Assembly (NCBI RefSeq): GCF_000300455.3
Contig: NZ_CP007215.2
Span: 2,728,001-2,792,000, forward strand
Length of the DNA: 64,000 nt
Direction: 5' to 3'
Source of the DNA: Kosakonia sacchari SP1
GTDB taxonomy: Bacteria; Pseudomonadota; Gammaproteobacteria; Enterobacterales; Enterobacteriaceae
Shown: piece after piece, positions 10,461-18,045 of the stretch
Position numbering within the stretch: position 1 is the first letter of the stretch
Layout of the letters: each line of letters starts with the position of its first letter
The notes under the pieces: generated by a model
Databases searched by the model: none
Told to the model about the DNA's origin: nothing
The model's input: only the letters and a program-made list of their open reading frames with translations
Made by a program: the position numbers and the translations under genes

Positions 10461-11181
10461 AGCCCTGCTCCTCCAGTTGCTTAACCAGCGTGAAATCACC
10501 GGATTTCACGATGCGCCCCTGATACAACACATGAACGAAATCCGGCTTGATGTAATCCAGGATCCGCTGATAGTGCGTGACAATGATAAATGCGCGTTTT
10601 TCATCACGCAGCGCATTCACCCCTTCAGCAACAATTTTTAGCGCATCAATATCAAGACCGGAGTCCGTTTCATCCAGGATGCACAGTTCAGGTTCCAGCA
10701 CCGCCATTTGTAGAATGTCGTTACGTTTTTTCTCGCCGCCAGAGAAACCGACATTGACCGAACGGGTAAGCAGATCTTCGGGCATTTTCAGCAGCTTGAT
10801 TTTGTCTTCCATCAGATCCTGGAAGTCAAACCGATCCAGCGCCTCTTCGCCGCGATATTCACGCACCGCATTAAGCGCCGTTTGCAGGAAAAACTGATTA
10901 CTGACGCCGGGGATCTCCACCGGATACTGGAACGCCATAAACACGCCTTCACCAGCACGGTCTTCCGGCGACAGCTCCAGCAAATCTTTGCCTTTAAACT
11001 CGACGCTGCCACCCACTACTTCATAATCTTCACGGCCAGCCAGTGTCGCAGAAAGCGTACTTTTCCCGGAGCCGTTCGGCCCCATAATCGCGTGGACTTC
11101 ACCGGGGCGCACCTCCAGGCTCAGGCCTCGCAGGATCTCTTTATCTTCAACGCTTACCTGCAAGTCTTTAATACTTAACAT
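10435..11181 (-). CDS. sufC: Fe-S cluster assembly ATPase SufC
   Basis: 248 residues, cytoplasmic ABC-type ATPase. Walker A GPNGSGKST, signature FSGGEKKR, Walker B CILDETDSGLD, switch histidine in IVTHYQR. Two copies bind SufB and SufD; ATP binding reshapes the SufB-SufD interface for cluster assembly. Starts 17 nt after sufB. Confidence 0.98.
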   Translation of the reverse strand: MLSIKDLQVSVEDKEILRGLSLEVRPGEVHAIMGPNGSGKSTLSATLAGREDYEVVGGSVEFKGKDLLELSPEDRAGEGVFMAFQYPVEIPGVSNQFFLQTALNAVREYRGEEALDRFDFQDLMEDKIKLLKMPEDLLTRSVNVGFSGGEKKRNDILQMAVLEPELCILDETDSGLDIDALKIVAEGVNALRDEKRAFIIVTHYQRILDYIKPDFVHVLYQGRIVKSGDFTLVKQLEEQGYGWLTEQQ

Positions 11182-11198
11182 TTCTTATCCTTTAATCC

Positions 11199-12686
11199 TT
11201 AACCGACACTGTGTTCAAGGCTGATGGCCAGCAGTTTTTGCGCTTCAACGGCAAACTCCAGCGGCAGTTCAGAAAAGACGTCTTTACAGAAGCCGTTGAC
11301 GATCATGGAAATGGCATCGTCTTCACTGATCCCGCGTTGCAGGCAATAGAAGAGCTGATCTTCACCGATACGTGACGTCGTGGCTTCATGTTCAAGCTGA
11401 GCGCTGTTATTACGGCACTCGACATACGGGAAAGTATGCGCCCCGCAATCCGGGCCAATCAGCATCGAGTCGCACTGGGTGAAATTACGGGCATTGGTCG
11501 CCGTCGGCATGATTTTCACCAGCCCGCGATAGCTGTTCTGGCTATGCCCGGCGGAGATCCCTTTCGAAATAATCGTCGATTTAGTGTTCTTACCGATATG
11601 GATCATCTTGGTGCCGGTATCCGCCTGCTGATGCCCGCTGGTCAGCGCAACAGAGAAGAATTCACCGATGGAGTTATCGCCGCGCAGAATACAGCTGGGG
11701 TATTTCCAGGTGATGGCGGAGCCCGTCTCAGATTGCGTCCACGACATCTTGCTGTTTTCGCCTTCGCACAGCGCGCGCTTGGTCACGAAGTTGAGGATCC
11801 CACCGGTGTTGTTATCCCCCGGGAACCAGTTTTGCACCGTGGAGTATTTCACTTCCGCGTCTTTGTGAATGATCACTTCCACTACTGCTGCGTGCAGTTG
11901 ATAGCTGTCGCGCACCGGTGCGGAACACCCTTCGATATAGCTGACGTAACTCCCTTCATCCGCCACCAAAATAGTGCGCTCAAACTGGCCGGTTTTTTCC
12001 GCATTAATGCGGAAATAGGTCGACAGTTCCATTGGGCAACGCACGCCTTTCGGGATGTAGATAAAAGTGCCATCTGAGGCAACGGCAGCGTTAAGCGCGG
12101 CAAAAAAGTTGTCATTGGAAGGAACCACCGTTCCGAGGTATTTTTTAACCAGTTCCGGGTGGTCATGGATCGCCTCGCCGAACGAGCAGAAGATGATCCC
12201 TTGCTCCGACAATTTTTCCCGGTACGTCGTTGCCACCGAGACGGAGTCAAAAATCGCGTCAACCGCCACTTCTTTACCTTCACGCACCGGGACGCCTAGC
12301 TGGTTAAAGGCCTCTTCAACTTCTTCCGTCAGCCAGGCATTTGCGCCGGTCTGTTGCACCGCTCCGGGCTGCGAGGCGCACGTGTCATCGCAGTTGCCAC
12401 AGGAAGGTGCGGAGTAGTAACTGTAATCCTGGTAATCCAGTTTTTCGTAATGGGCTTTCAGCCAGTGCGGCTCTTCCATCTCCAGCCACGCCCGGAAAGC
12501 GTTCAGGCGAAACTCAAGCATCCATTCTGGTTCGTTGCGTTTCGCTGAAATGGCCCGCACGACCTCTTCATTGATGCCTTTTGCCAGCTCGTCGGTGCTC
12601 AGCCGGGTAAAAAAGCCCTCTTTATAATTGAGGTTGCCGCCGGTCCAGATTTTGACATCGTCAGTTGCTTCAGTATTACGAGACAT
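11199..12686 (-). CDS. sufB: Fe-S cluster scaffold protein SufB
   Basis: 495 residues from the ATG at 12686 ([17 protein letters not shown]), matching the E. coli start and length; an upstream extension would overlap sufA. Contains the SufBD core ([20 protein letters not shown]) and the conserved Cys in [14 protein letters not shown] implicated in persulfide acceptance. The [10 protein letters not shown] segment near residue 90 keeps the cysteines seen in enterobacterial SufB. It is the main scaffold of the complex on which clusters are assembled under iron limitation or oxidative stress. Confidence 0.98.
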   Translation of the reverse strand: MSRNTEATDDVKIWTGGNLNYKEGFFTRLSTDELAKGINEEVVRAISAKRNEPEWMLEFRLNAFRAWLEMEEPHWLKAHYEKLDYQDYSYYSAPSCGNCDDTCASQPGAVQQTGANAWLTEEVEEAFNQLGVPVREGKEVAVDAIFDSVSVATTYREKLSEQGIIFCSFGEAIHDHPELVKKYLGTVVPSNDNFFAALNAAVASDGTFIYIPKGVRCPMELSTYFRINAEKTGQFERTILVADEGSYVSYIEGCSAPVRDSYQLHAAVVEVIIHKDAEVKYSTVQNWFPGDNNTGGILNFVTKRALCEGENSKMSWTQSETGSAITWKYPSCILRGDNSIGEFFSVALTSGHQQADTGTKMIHIGKNTKSTIISKGISAGHSQNSYRGLVKIMPTATNARNFTQCDSMLIGPDCGAHTFPYVECRNNSAQLEHEATTSRIGEDQLFYCLQRGISEDDAISMIVNGFCKDVFSELPLEFAVEAQKLLAISLEHSVG

Positions 12687-12694
12687 AGTACCGC

Positions 12695-13051
12695 CTATAC
12701 CCCGAAACTTTCGCCACAGCCGCATTCGTGCTGGGCTTTCGGGTTATGAAATTTGAAGATCTGATTTAAACCTTCACGCACGTAATCCACTTCGGTGCCG
12801 TCAATAAATGGCATCGCTTGCAGCGGTACGTAAAGGCGCGCGCCGTCAGATTCATAAAGCAAATCGTCTTCGCTCGGCTCCGTCACGGTATTGAGTACAT
12901 AGCCAAAACCTGCGCAACCCGTCTGCTTGATACCAAGCCGTACACCGAGCACACCGGCCTGCTTACTGGCCAGCGCACGAATATGTTCTGCGGCAGCGGG
13001 TGTCATGGTTAACCCCCGCCACGTAAAATCTTGCGGATTAAATGATTCCAT
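12695..13051 (-). CDS. sufA: Fe-S cluster A-type carrier SufA
   Basis: 118 residues, HesB/IscA family. The three conserved ligand cysteines are Cys46 ([10 protein letters not shown]) and Cys110 and Cys112 (HECGCGES). Receives clusters from SufBCD and delivers them to apoproteins. First gene of the operon; the N-terminus is slightly shorter than in E. coli (122 residues). Promoter region with a strong Fur box lies 45 nt upstream. Confidence 0.97.
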   Translation of the reverse strand: MESFNPQDFTWRGLTMTPAAAEHIRALASKQAGVLGVRLGIKQTGCAGFGYVLNTVTEPSEDDLLYESDGARLYVPLQAMPFIDGTEVDYVREGLNQIFKFHNPKAQHECGCGESFGV

Positions 13052-13497
13052 CGTTTACCTCACATCAGCAGATCAAAGGCTCATAATGCTATGTTAGTGA
13101 TAATGATTATCACTTCAACCTCTTTTCCGAAGGGTTATTAGCCACAAGCCCCTTTTTTCGGCACATGTTATAAGCATAGACTCTGCGCAAAGGCTTTACA
13201 GGTAAGTGAAAATTTGTTTAATAAATTGATAAATAATGAGTTTAGAGGGTGTAGCGGCGACCAGACGGTGAAAAAGAAAAGATGCATAGCCAATACCTAT
13301 TACTGAGATAGGATTTTGAAATTTTTCAATGTTAAAAGTGACCCGCTTATCAAAACATTATGTTTTCGCAAAACGCTGTCTTAACGCGTAGCCCCAACTT
13401 CAGCGCTTTACGTTTTTAAAATTAATCTCCAGTGATATCAACAGTCCGCCCGCCAGCGGCAAAATAGTCATAGTAAAAAGTTGAACCGGATGCTGGA
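13052..13497. other. suf promoter region and gap to the small membrane gene
   Basis: Holds the leftward suf promoter and its Fur box. In E. coli this region also binds IscR, IHF and OxyR; the AT-rich stretch at 13200-13340 would fit the IHF/OxyR part, but those sites were not identified. No further gene seen. Confidence 0.55.
13096..13114 (-). promoter_or_regulatory. Fur box of the suf operon
   Basis: AGTGATAATGATTATCACT is a near-perfect 19-bp palindrome fitting the Fur consensus (inverted GATAAT units). It lies about 45 bp upstream of sufA, over the expected promoter. Fur repression of suf under iron sufficiency is known in E. coli. Confidence 0.9.
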
Positions 13498-13686
13498 ATG
13501 AGTGTCCGAAAACAAGAATTTTTTACCACATTTGAGCAAGTTATGGATAAAACGGCGTTGATTTTGCTGCTGCTCGCGGTGGTGGTTCTGGTGGTGGGTT
13601 TATGGTCAATTTTCAGCGAAACGCTGTGGATAGTAGCCAGCTTCCTGGAAACGTTGCTTTACCCCACTATCTCCACACCGGAGTGA
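13498..13686 (+). CDS. Predicted small membrane protein, function unknown
   Basis: 62 residues from the ATG at 13498, or 47 residues from the internal ATG at 13543 (MDKTALILLLLAVV); neither has a strong Shine-Dalgarno, the inner one having GAG 6 nt upstream. About residues 18-36 form a very hydrophobic segment (ALILLLLAVVVLVVGLW) and residues 40-58 a second, weaker one, so one or two membrane passes. No family recognised; it is not E. coli YdiH, which occupies this general position there. Coding status rests on the composition and the open frame, so it is moderately sure only. Confidence 0.45.
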   Translation: MSVRKQEFFTTFEQVMDKTALILLLLAVVVLVVGLWSIFSETLWIVASFLETLLYPTISTPE

Positions 13687-13845
13687 CGTTATGGTGTTCT
13701 GGTCGCTATTACATAAATAGCATGGGATAAGAAAAAACATTCGAAAAAGAAGAAATTACCCCCTCATTTCTGAAATGAAGTCAGTTATATTCGGCTTTTT
13801 TAAAATGTGCTCACATCGCTGAGCCATCAAACAAGGAGAGTATTG

Positions 13846-14637
13846 ATGAATGCAAAACCAATGATGTCTTTTTTAGATAGCGGAACGGGTTTTCCCGTGC
13901 TGTTAGGCCATAGCTATTTGTTTGATAAAGCGATGTGGTCGCCACAAATTGAAACGCTTAGCCGGCACTTTCGTGTGATCGTACCGGATTTGTGGGGGCA
14001 TGGTGAATCCCCGGCATTGCCTGGCTCACCCACCTCTCTGGCCGATATTGCCGCCGACCATCTGGCTTTAATGGATTCGCTCAATATCGATCAGTTTGCC
14101 GTGGTCGGCTTGTCGGTCGGTGGAATGTGGGGAGCAGAACTCGCGGCCGCCGCACCGTCGCGGGTTAAGGCTGTGATGTTATTTGATACCTTTATTGGCG
14201 ATGAAACGGATCTGGCGCGTGAGCGTTACTTCGCAATGCTCAACGCCATCGAGGCGACCGGCACTATTCCCCCGGCATTACTCGATTATATTGTCAGTCA
14301 ATTTTATTCGCAGTTTGCCGCGCCTGAAGATGTTCAGCAGCTCATCGCTTATCTTTCCTCGCTCTCTACAGAGCAGCTTCGCAGCAGTATTGTGCCGCTC
14401 GGTAAATTGATTTTCGGCCGACCAGATCGTATGAGCATTCTGGATGCTGTGGCTTGTCCGGCGCATGTGGCAACTGGCGAACTGGATCTGCCGCGCCCGC
14501 CAGTGGAAGGGCGACAGATGGCAGAAGCATTAGGTTGTGAATTCACGTTGATTCCTAATGCGGCGCATATCAGTAACCGGGAGAACCCTGAATGTGTTTC
14601 ACAATTGATTGTCGGCTTTCTGAAGCAACATTGTTGA
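13846..14637 (+). CDS. Alpha/beta-fold hydrolase
   Basis: 263 residues from the ATG at 13846, chosen because AAGGAG lies 7 nt upstream. The nucleophile elbow GLSVGG gives Ser90. The oxyanion region is LLGHSYLFD, the acid is probably Asp214 (TGELDLP) and the base His241 (NAAHISN). There is no signal peptide, so it is cytoplasmic. The PDLWGHGESP motif and cap region (residues 120-190) are typical of the broad esterase/lactonase group that includes RutD- and BioH-like enzymes. Substrate cannot be told. It stands alone between a small membrane gene and an EAL gene, with a stem-loop after the stop, and is absent from this place in E. coli. Confidence 0.88.
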   Translation: MNAKPMMSFLDSGTGFPVLLGHSYLFDKAMWSPQIETLSRHFRVIVPDLWGHGESPALPGSPTSLADIAADHLALMDSLNIDQFAVVGLSVGGMWGAELAAAAPSRVKAVMLFDTFIGDETDLARERYFAMLNAIEATGTIPPALLDYIVSQFYSQFAAPEDVQQLIAYLSSLSTEQLRSSIVPLGKLIFGRPDRMSILDAVACPAHVATGELDLPRPPVEGRQMAEALGCEFTLIPNAAHISNRENPECVSQLIVGFLKQHC

Positions 14638-14711
14638 TCCCTCATCACACTGCAAAAGCCAGGAAATTAGCACCCTGGCGATAGCCTGTTGCTAACCCTT
14701 TAATTAATCCG

Positions 14712-14752
14712 ACGGGAAACCGGATGAGATGATACGTTTCCCGTTCGTTCTT
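14712..14752 (+). terminator. Probable terminator of the hydrolase gene
   Basis: 9-bp inverted repeat ACGGGAAAC (14712-14720) / GTTTCCCGT (14736-14744) with a 15-nt loop, followed by TCGTTCTTTT. The T-run is imperfect. Confidence 0.5.
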
Positions 14753-15286
14753 TTATTCCCGATCTGGTTATAGCTGTAATAAAACTGTCATTATATTTTT
14801 ATGTTCGGCAGTTTATTTTTAAACGCATCCTAAATACACCTTCTATACGTCTGTTACACATCGATGATGCCAAAGAAAGTAATAAAGGTTCTGGCTTATA
14901 AACACGCGCACATTACCAGCAAACATCTTACTTATGTTAATATTGTTAATTAATTCGTGCTTTATTGCCGTAAGCCAAACTTCATGCAGAAGTTGGTTGA
15001 GCACATTCGCGGTCAATCAACTTTCCCACTACTAAACAACAACCTAACGCAAACTAAACGCAAAAAAAATAATAACAAAACCGACAAAATATAAATATTA
15101 AGAATAATCTTCTTTGGTAATTTATAGATTTAAGCGATCATTTTCATGATAGTAATAGATGCAGACTATCAAAATAAGATAATCGATCATTCAAAACAAT
15201 TTTCAATCGTTATCCAGGCCTGTGTAGAATTGAAAATTGTTCATTAAGAATGTCCTGTTCTTTTGAGTAGGGGCTAAATCAGGAAA
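14753..15286. other. AT-rich upstream region of the EAL-domain gene
   Basis: More than 500 bases with no convincing gene and very high A+T, as in H-NS-silenced regions. It contains a perfect 13-bp inverted repeat close to the EAL start. Confidence 0.5.
15195..15241 (+). repeat. 13-bp perfect inverted repeat in the EAL gene leader
   Basis: AACAATTTTCAAT (15195-15207) and ATTGAAAATTGTT (15229-15241) are exact reverse complements separated by 21 nt. The second arm ends 45 nt before the start codon. It could be a bipartite operator or, if transcribed, a strong leader hairpin; there is no T-run, so it is not an ordinary terminator. Confidence 0.7.
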
Positions 15287-16027
15287 ATGAAAATTAACAC
15301 ACTGGAAATAAAAGGCAGAAAATTCCTGATGACGGCAGAGTTTCACCCCATTATTACGCTCTCAGGAAAAAAGATTCTCCGCTATCAAGCGGTGGCGCAA
15401 TTTTATAACGCTGAGGATTTTCTTATTCCTGCAGAGCAAATAGCAACGTTGCTCGAAGAAACGGCGGTTAGCAGAAAAGTCACCGATTTTATTTTTGAGG
15501 TTATTTGTCATGTACTAAAAATGAAGGAAACCATGACGCTTTCCTTCATTTTATCGCCGCAGTTGGTTAATGATATGGATTATCTTACCCAGCTCATTGA
15601 ACGCTGCCAGCACCATAATATTGCCCCGCAACGTATCGAAATTGAAGTTAACGATAAAATCACTTATCCACAATTTATCAGTAGGTTACCAGCGTTAAAG
15701 AAAGCCAAAGAGTACGGCTTTATGGTTTCACTCGGTAAGTTTAGTCATGGGAATGAGCATGCAGAACGCCTGCAATTGTTTGCATTCAATACCATTAAAA
15801 TCGACCGTTCCCTTGTTGATGGCATTGCCCGTTACCCGGCAAAACTATCAACACTGCACCGTTTCATTGGCAGCGTGATACCTGCCGGTACGAACGTGAT
15901 TTGCGAAGGCGTGGATAGCTCCGCCGACCTCGCTCTGCTTAACAGGTATCACTCTGGCGGTATTCAGGGGTACACCTTTTCCCGCCCGCTGAGTTTTAAG
16001 CAACTCCAGCTACTGGAAGGGTTTTAA
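15287..16027 (+). CDS. Degenerate EAL-domain protein, probably without c-di-GMP hydrolase activity
   Basis: 246 residues, start ATG preceded by AGGAA. The whole protein is one EAL fold without GGDEF, membrane or sensor segments. The signature Glu-Ala-Leu is replaced by Gln34-Ala-Val in RYQAVAQFY. The NISP-type metal ligand is lost (FILSP, about 87-91) and the DDFGTG loop is SLGKFSHG (148-155). IKIDRSLV (170-177), CEGVD (206-210) and QGYTFSRPL (227-235) remain. Loss of metal and base residues argues against phosphodiesterase activity. Known parallels such as YdiV/RflP use an EAL shell as a protein-binding module or c-di-GMP receptor. A true YdiV is encoded separately at 34119-34832. The partner is unknown. 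Confidence 0.85.
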   Translation: MKINTLEIKGRKFLMTAEFHPIITLSGKKILRYQAVAQFYNAEDFLIPAEQIATLLEETAVSRKVTDFIFEVICHVLKMKETMTLSFILSPQLVNDMDYLTQLIERCQHHNIAPQRIEIEVNDKITYPQFISRLPALKKAKEYGFMVSLGKFSHGNEHAERLQLFAFNTIKIDRSLVDGIARYPAKLSTLHRFIGSVIPAGTNVICEGVDSSADLALLNRYHSGGIQGYTFSRPLSFKQLQLLEGF

Positions 16028-16086
16028 ACTCGCCCACAAGCCGCTGGCGGGGTGATTGGGTGAACGTCAAGCTCACAGTGCGTGCA

Positions 16087-16443
16087 CTATTCCTCTGCGT
16101 TTTCGCGGGTGCAGATGATCGCTTTATCTTCAGTGTGCTTGCTGTCCGCGTAGAAAAAGGCTTTTTTGCCCGTTTCGATCTGCGTGATGATATGGATCGC
16201 CGCCCAGTTGGTATCCTTGTTTTGATCCTGGCTGTCGGTATAAATCAGCGAGCGCCCGGAATATTGATCGGAGATCTCATACGGTTTCTCCTGCGGATTC
16301 GTGTAATGTCGGCCATTGATAGTGAGCCCATCCGGTTCGACGCTGGCGCGGTATTCATCACACTGCAACGTGATACCCGCAGCAGACGAATACGCCGATA
16401 ATAAGGCTAAACAGCCGCCCGCAATAAACTTGACCATAACCAT
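16087..16443 (-). CDS. Small exported protein of unknown function
   Basis: 118 residues from the ATG at 16443 (an ATG two codons in, at 16437, is equally possible). The N-terminus MVMVKFIAGGCLALLSAYSS is a signal peptide with probable cleavage after SSAAG. The mature part of about 97 residues has two cysteines, LQCDEY near the start and ICTREN near the end, likely to form one disulfide. It is otherwise hydrophilic. No family recognised. It lies tail to tail with the EAL gene and is upstream-adjacent to lpxP's end, so it is probably its own transcription unit. Periplasmic location is inferred. Confidence 0.65.
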   Translation of the reverse strand: MVMVKFIAGGCLALLSAYSSAAGITLQCDEYRASVEPDGLTINGRHYTNPQEKPYEISDQYSGRSLIYTDSQDQNKDTNWAAIHIITQIETGKKAFFYADSKHTEDKAIICTRENAEE

Positions 16444-16478
16444 CCCGTATACATTTTGTTGGCAACAGAATAATACAA

Positions 16479-16496
16479 CGCCCCTGAGAAGGGGCG
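16479..16496 (-). terminator. Possible terminator of lpxP
   Basis: Stem CGCCCCT/AGGGGCG with a 4-nt loop, 12 nt beyond the lpxP stop; on the minus strand it is followed only by TTGTATTATT, so termination may be weak. Confidence 0.5.
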
Positions 16497-16508
16497 CGTT
16501 AACAAAGG

Positions 16509-17426
16509 TTAGTTATAAAGCGAAGGTTCGCCGACCGGGCGGGTTTTAAAACGCCGGTGGATCCAGAGATACTGCTCCGGTGCGCGCAGAATTTCGTGCT
16601 CGATCACTTTGTTCATATAGCTAGCGGCGGCAAACTCATCCTCAACCGGATAGTCATTCAGCGCCTGGCCGATATGCAGCGAATAACCGGAGAAATCCTC
16701 TTTACGCACCATCGTTACCGTCAACATTTTTGCCCCTGAAAGGCGCGATAAAACGTATGTTCCGTTGGTCGTTGCCGCGTTTTGAACACTGAAGAACGGG
16801 GCGAAAATACTGCCTTTGCGCCCGTAATCCTGATCCGGCGCGAACCAAACGGCTTCACCTTGTTTCAGCGCATTGACCAGACCTTTCAGGTTACGGCGAT
16901 CAATCATCGATTTATTGGAACGCATACGCCCGCGCGTCTGCACCCATTCCATCAACACATTATTGTGCGGACGATAGGTGGCCATCATTGGCTGGCAAAG
17001 TCCCATTACACGCCCCCCCAGCTCCAGCGACATAAAATGCACGCCGACCACCATCACGCCACGCTGGCTGGCCTGGGCGGCCTGCAAGTGCTGATAGCCT
17101 TCGACATCAAACCAGCGGCGTACACGCTTATCCGACCAAAACCACGCCATGCCGGTTTCAATCAACCCCATGCCCAACGACATAAAGTTTTTCGCAATCA
17201 GCCGCTCGCGCAGCTCATCACTCATATGGGGGAAACATAATTCGAGATTACGGCGAGCGATACGCTCGCGACGTTGCAGGAAACGACGCGATTGCCGACC
17301 CAGCCCCGCACCAAGGCGGGCAAGAACAGGATAAGGAAGTTGAACGAGCAGCCAGAGCAAACCTAATCCGGCCCATGTCACCCAATGGCGTGGGTGTAAA
17401 AATGCAAGCTTGAACGATGTCATCAT
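16509..17426 (-). CDS. lpxP: Lipid A acyltransferase, LpxP-like (palmitoleoyl transferase)
   Basis: 305 residues. An N-terminal membrane anchor (about 15-35) is followed by the LpxL/LpxP/HtrB domain with the HX4E catalytic motif His130-Glu135 (VGVHFMSLELGG). It is closer to E. coli LpxP than to LpxL: RGVMVVGVHFMSLELGGRVM, CQPMMATYRPHNN and the C-terminal RFKTRPVGEPSLY match LpxP. LpxP transfers palmitoleate from acyl-ACP to Kdo2-lipid IVA in the inner membrane and is cold-induced in E. coli. There it lies elsewhere on the chromosome, so this is a relocated or extra copy. LpxL-like chain choice cannot be excluded from sequence alone. Confidence 0.85.
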   Translation of the reverse strand: MMTSFKLAFLHPRHWVTWAGLGLLWLLVQLPYPVLARLGAGLGRQSRRFLQRRERIARRNLELCFPHMSDELRERLIAKNFMSLGMGLIETGMAWFWSDKRVRRWFDVEGYQHLQAAQASQRGVMVVGVHFMSLELGGRVMGLCQPMMATYRPHNNVLMEWVQTRGRMRSNKSMIDRRNLKGLVNALKQGEAVWFAPDQDYGRKGSIFAPFFSVQNAATTNGTYVLSRLSGAKMLTVTMVRKEDFSGYSLHIGQALNDYPVEDEFAAASYMNKVIEHEILRAPEQYLWIHRRFKTRPVGEPSLYN

Positions 17427-17601
17427 TGTTACCTAAAAGCCTCTATTCAGTAGCGCTTAAAGAGACAATGAATCACTTCATCAGGTCATTACGCGTTACA
17501 GCCACTCGCGCCGGTTGCAGATAACCGGGCGGTACATCCAGTGCCGGACAATATAGCACGAAGAGCTAAAATCTAATGCTCAGAATAATGAATAAAAAAT
17601 G

Positions 17602-17631
17602 AAGATTTTTCGGCGGTTATACCGCCGAAAA
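17602..17631 (-). terminator. menI terminator
   Basis: 11-bp stem TTTTCGGCGGT/ACCGCCGAAAA with a 3-nt loop, directly after the menI stop, with T-rich sequence on the minus strand. Confidence 0.8.
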
Positions 17632-17634
17632 TGA

Positions 17635-18045
17635 TTAAACCACTGCCGTGGTCAGCCGTGATGAACAGCACAGGCGGGATTGTTCGTCATAAATATCGAT
17701 TTGCCAGACCTGATGGCGCCCGCCTGTATGCAGCGCCCGGCAAACACCGCGCACACGCCCGCTGCGCACCGAGCGCAAATGGTTGGCGTTCACCTCCAGC
17801 CCCACCACTTTCTGCTCCCCTTCCGTACACAAATAGCCGGCAACAGAACCGAGCGTTTCCGCCAGCACCACCGACGCGCCACCGTGTAGAAGGCCAAATG
17901 GCTGATGGGTTCGTTGGTCTACCGGCATGCTCGCCTCCAGCGCATCGTCACTGATGCACTCAAAACGAATATCCAGCAGCCCCACCATATTGCCATCACC
18001 CATTGCATTAAGGGCTTCCAGCGTAACCGCACGTTTCCAGATCAT
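17635..18045 (-). CDS. menI: 1,4-dihydroxy-2-naphthoyl-CoA hydrolase (YdiI)
   Basis: 136 residues from the ATG at 18045 (MIWKRAVTLEALNAMG), the same start and length as E. coli MenI; the longer frame runs into ydiJ. Hotdog-fold thioesterase with the motif QPFGLLHGGASVVLAE, whose glutamate is the catalytic base in the family. Hydrolyses DHNA-CoA in menaquinone synthesis and other aryl-CoA esters. The start overlaps the ydiJ stop as ATGA, so it is translationally coupled. Confidence 0.96.
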   Translation of the reverse strand: MIWKRAVTLEALNAMGDGNMVGLLDIRFECISDDALEASMPVDQRTHQPFGLLHGGASVVLAETLGSVAGYLCTEGEQKVVGLEVNANHLRSVRSGRVRGVCRALHTGGRHQVWQIDIYDEQSRLCCSSRLTTAVV

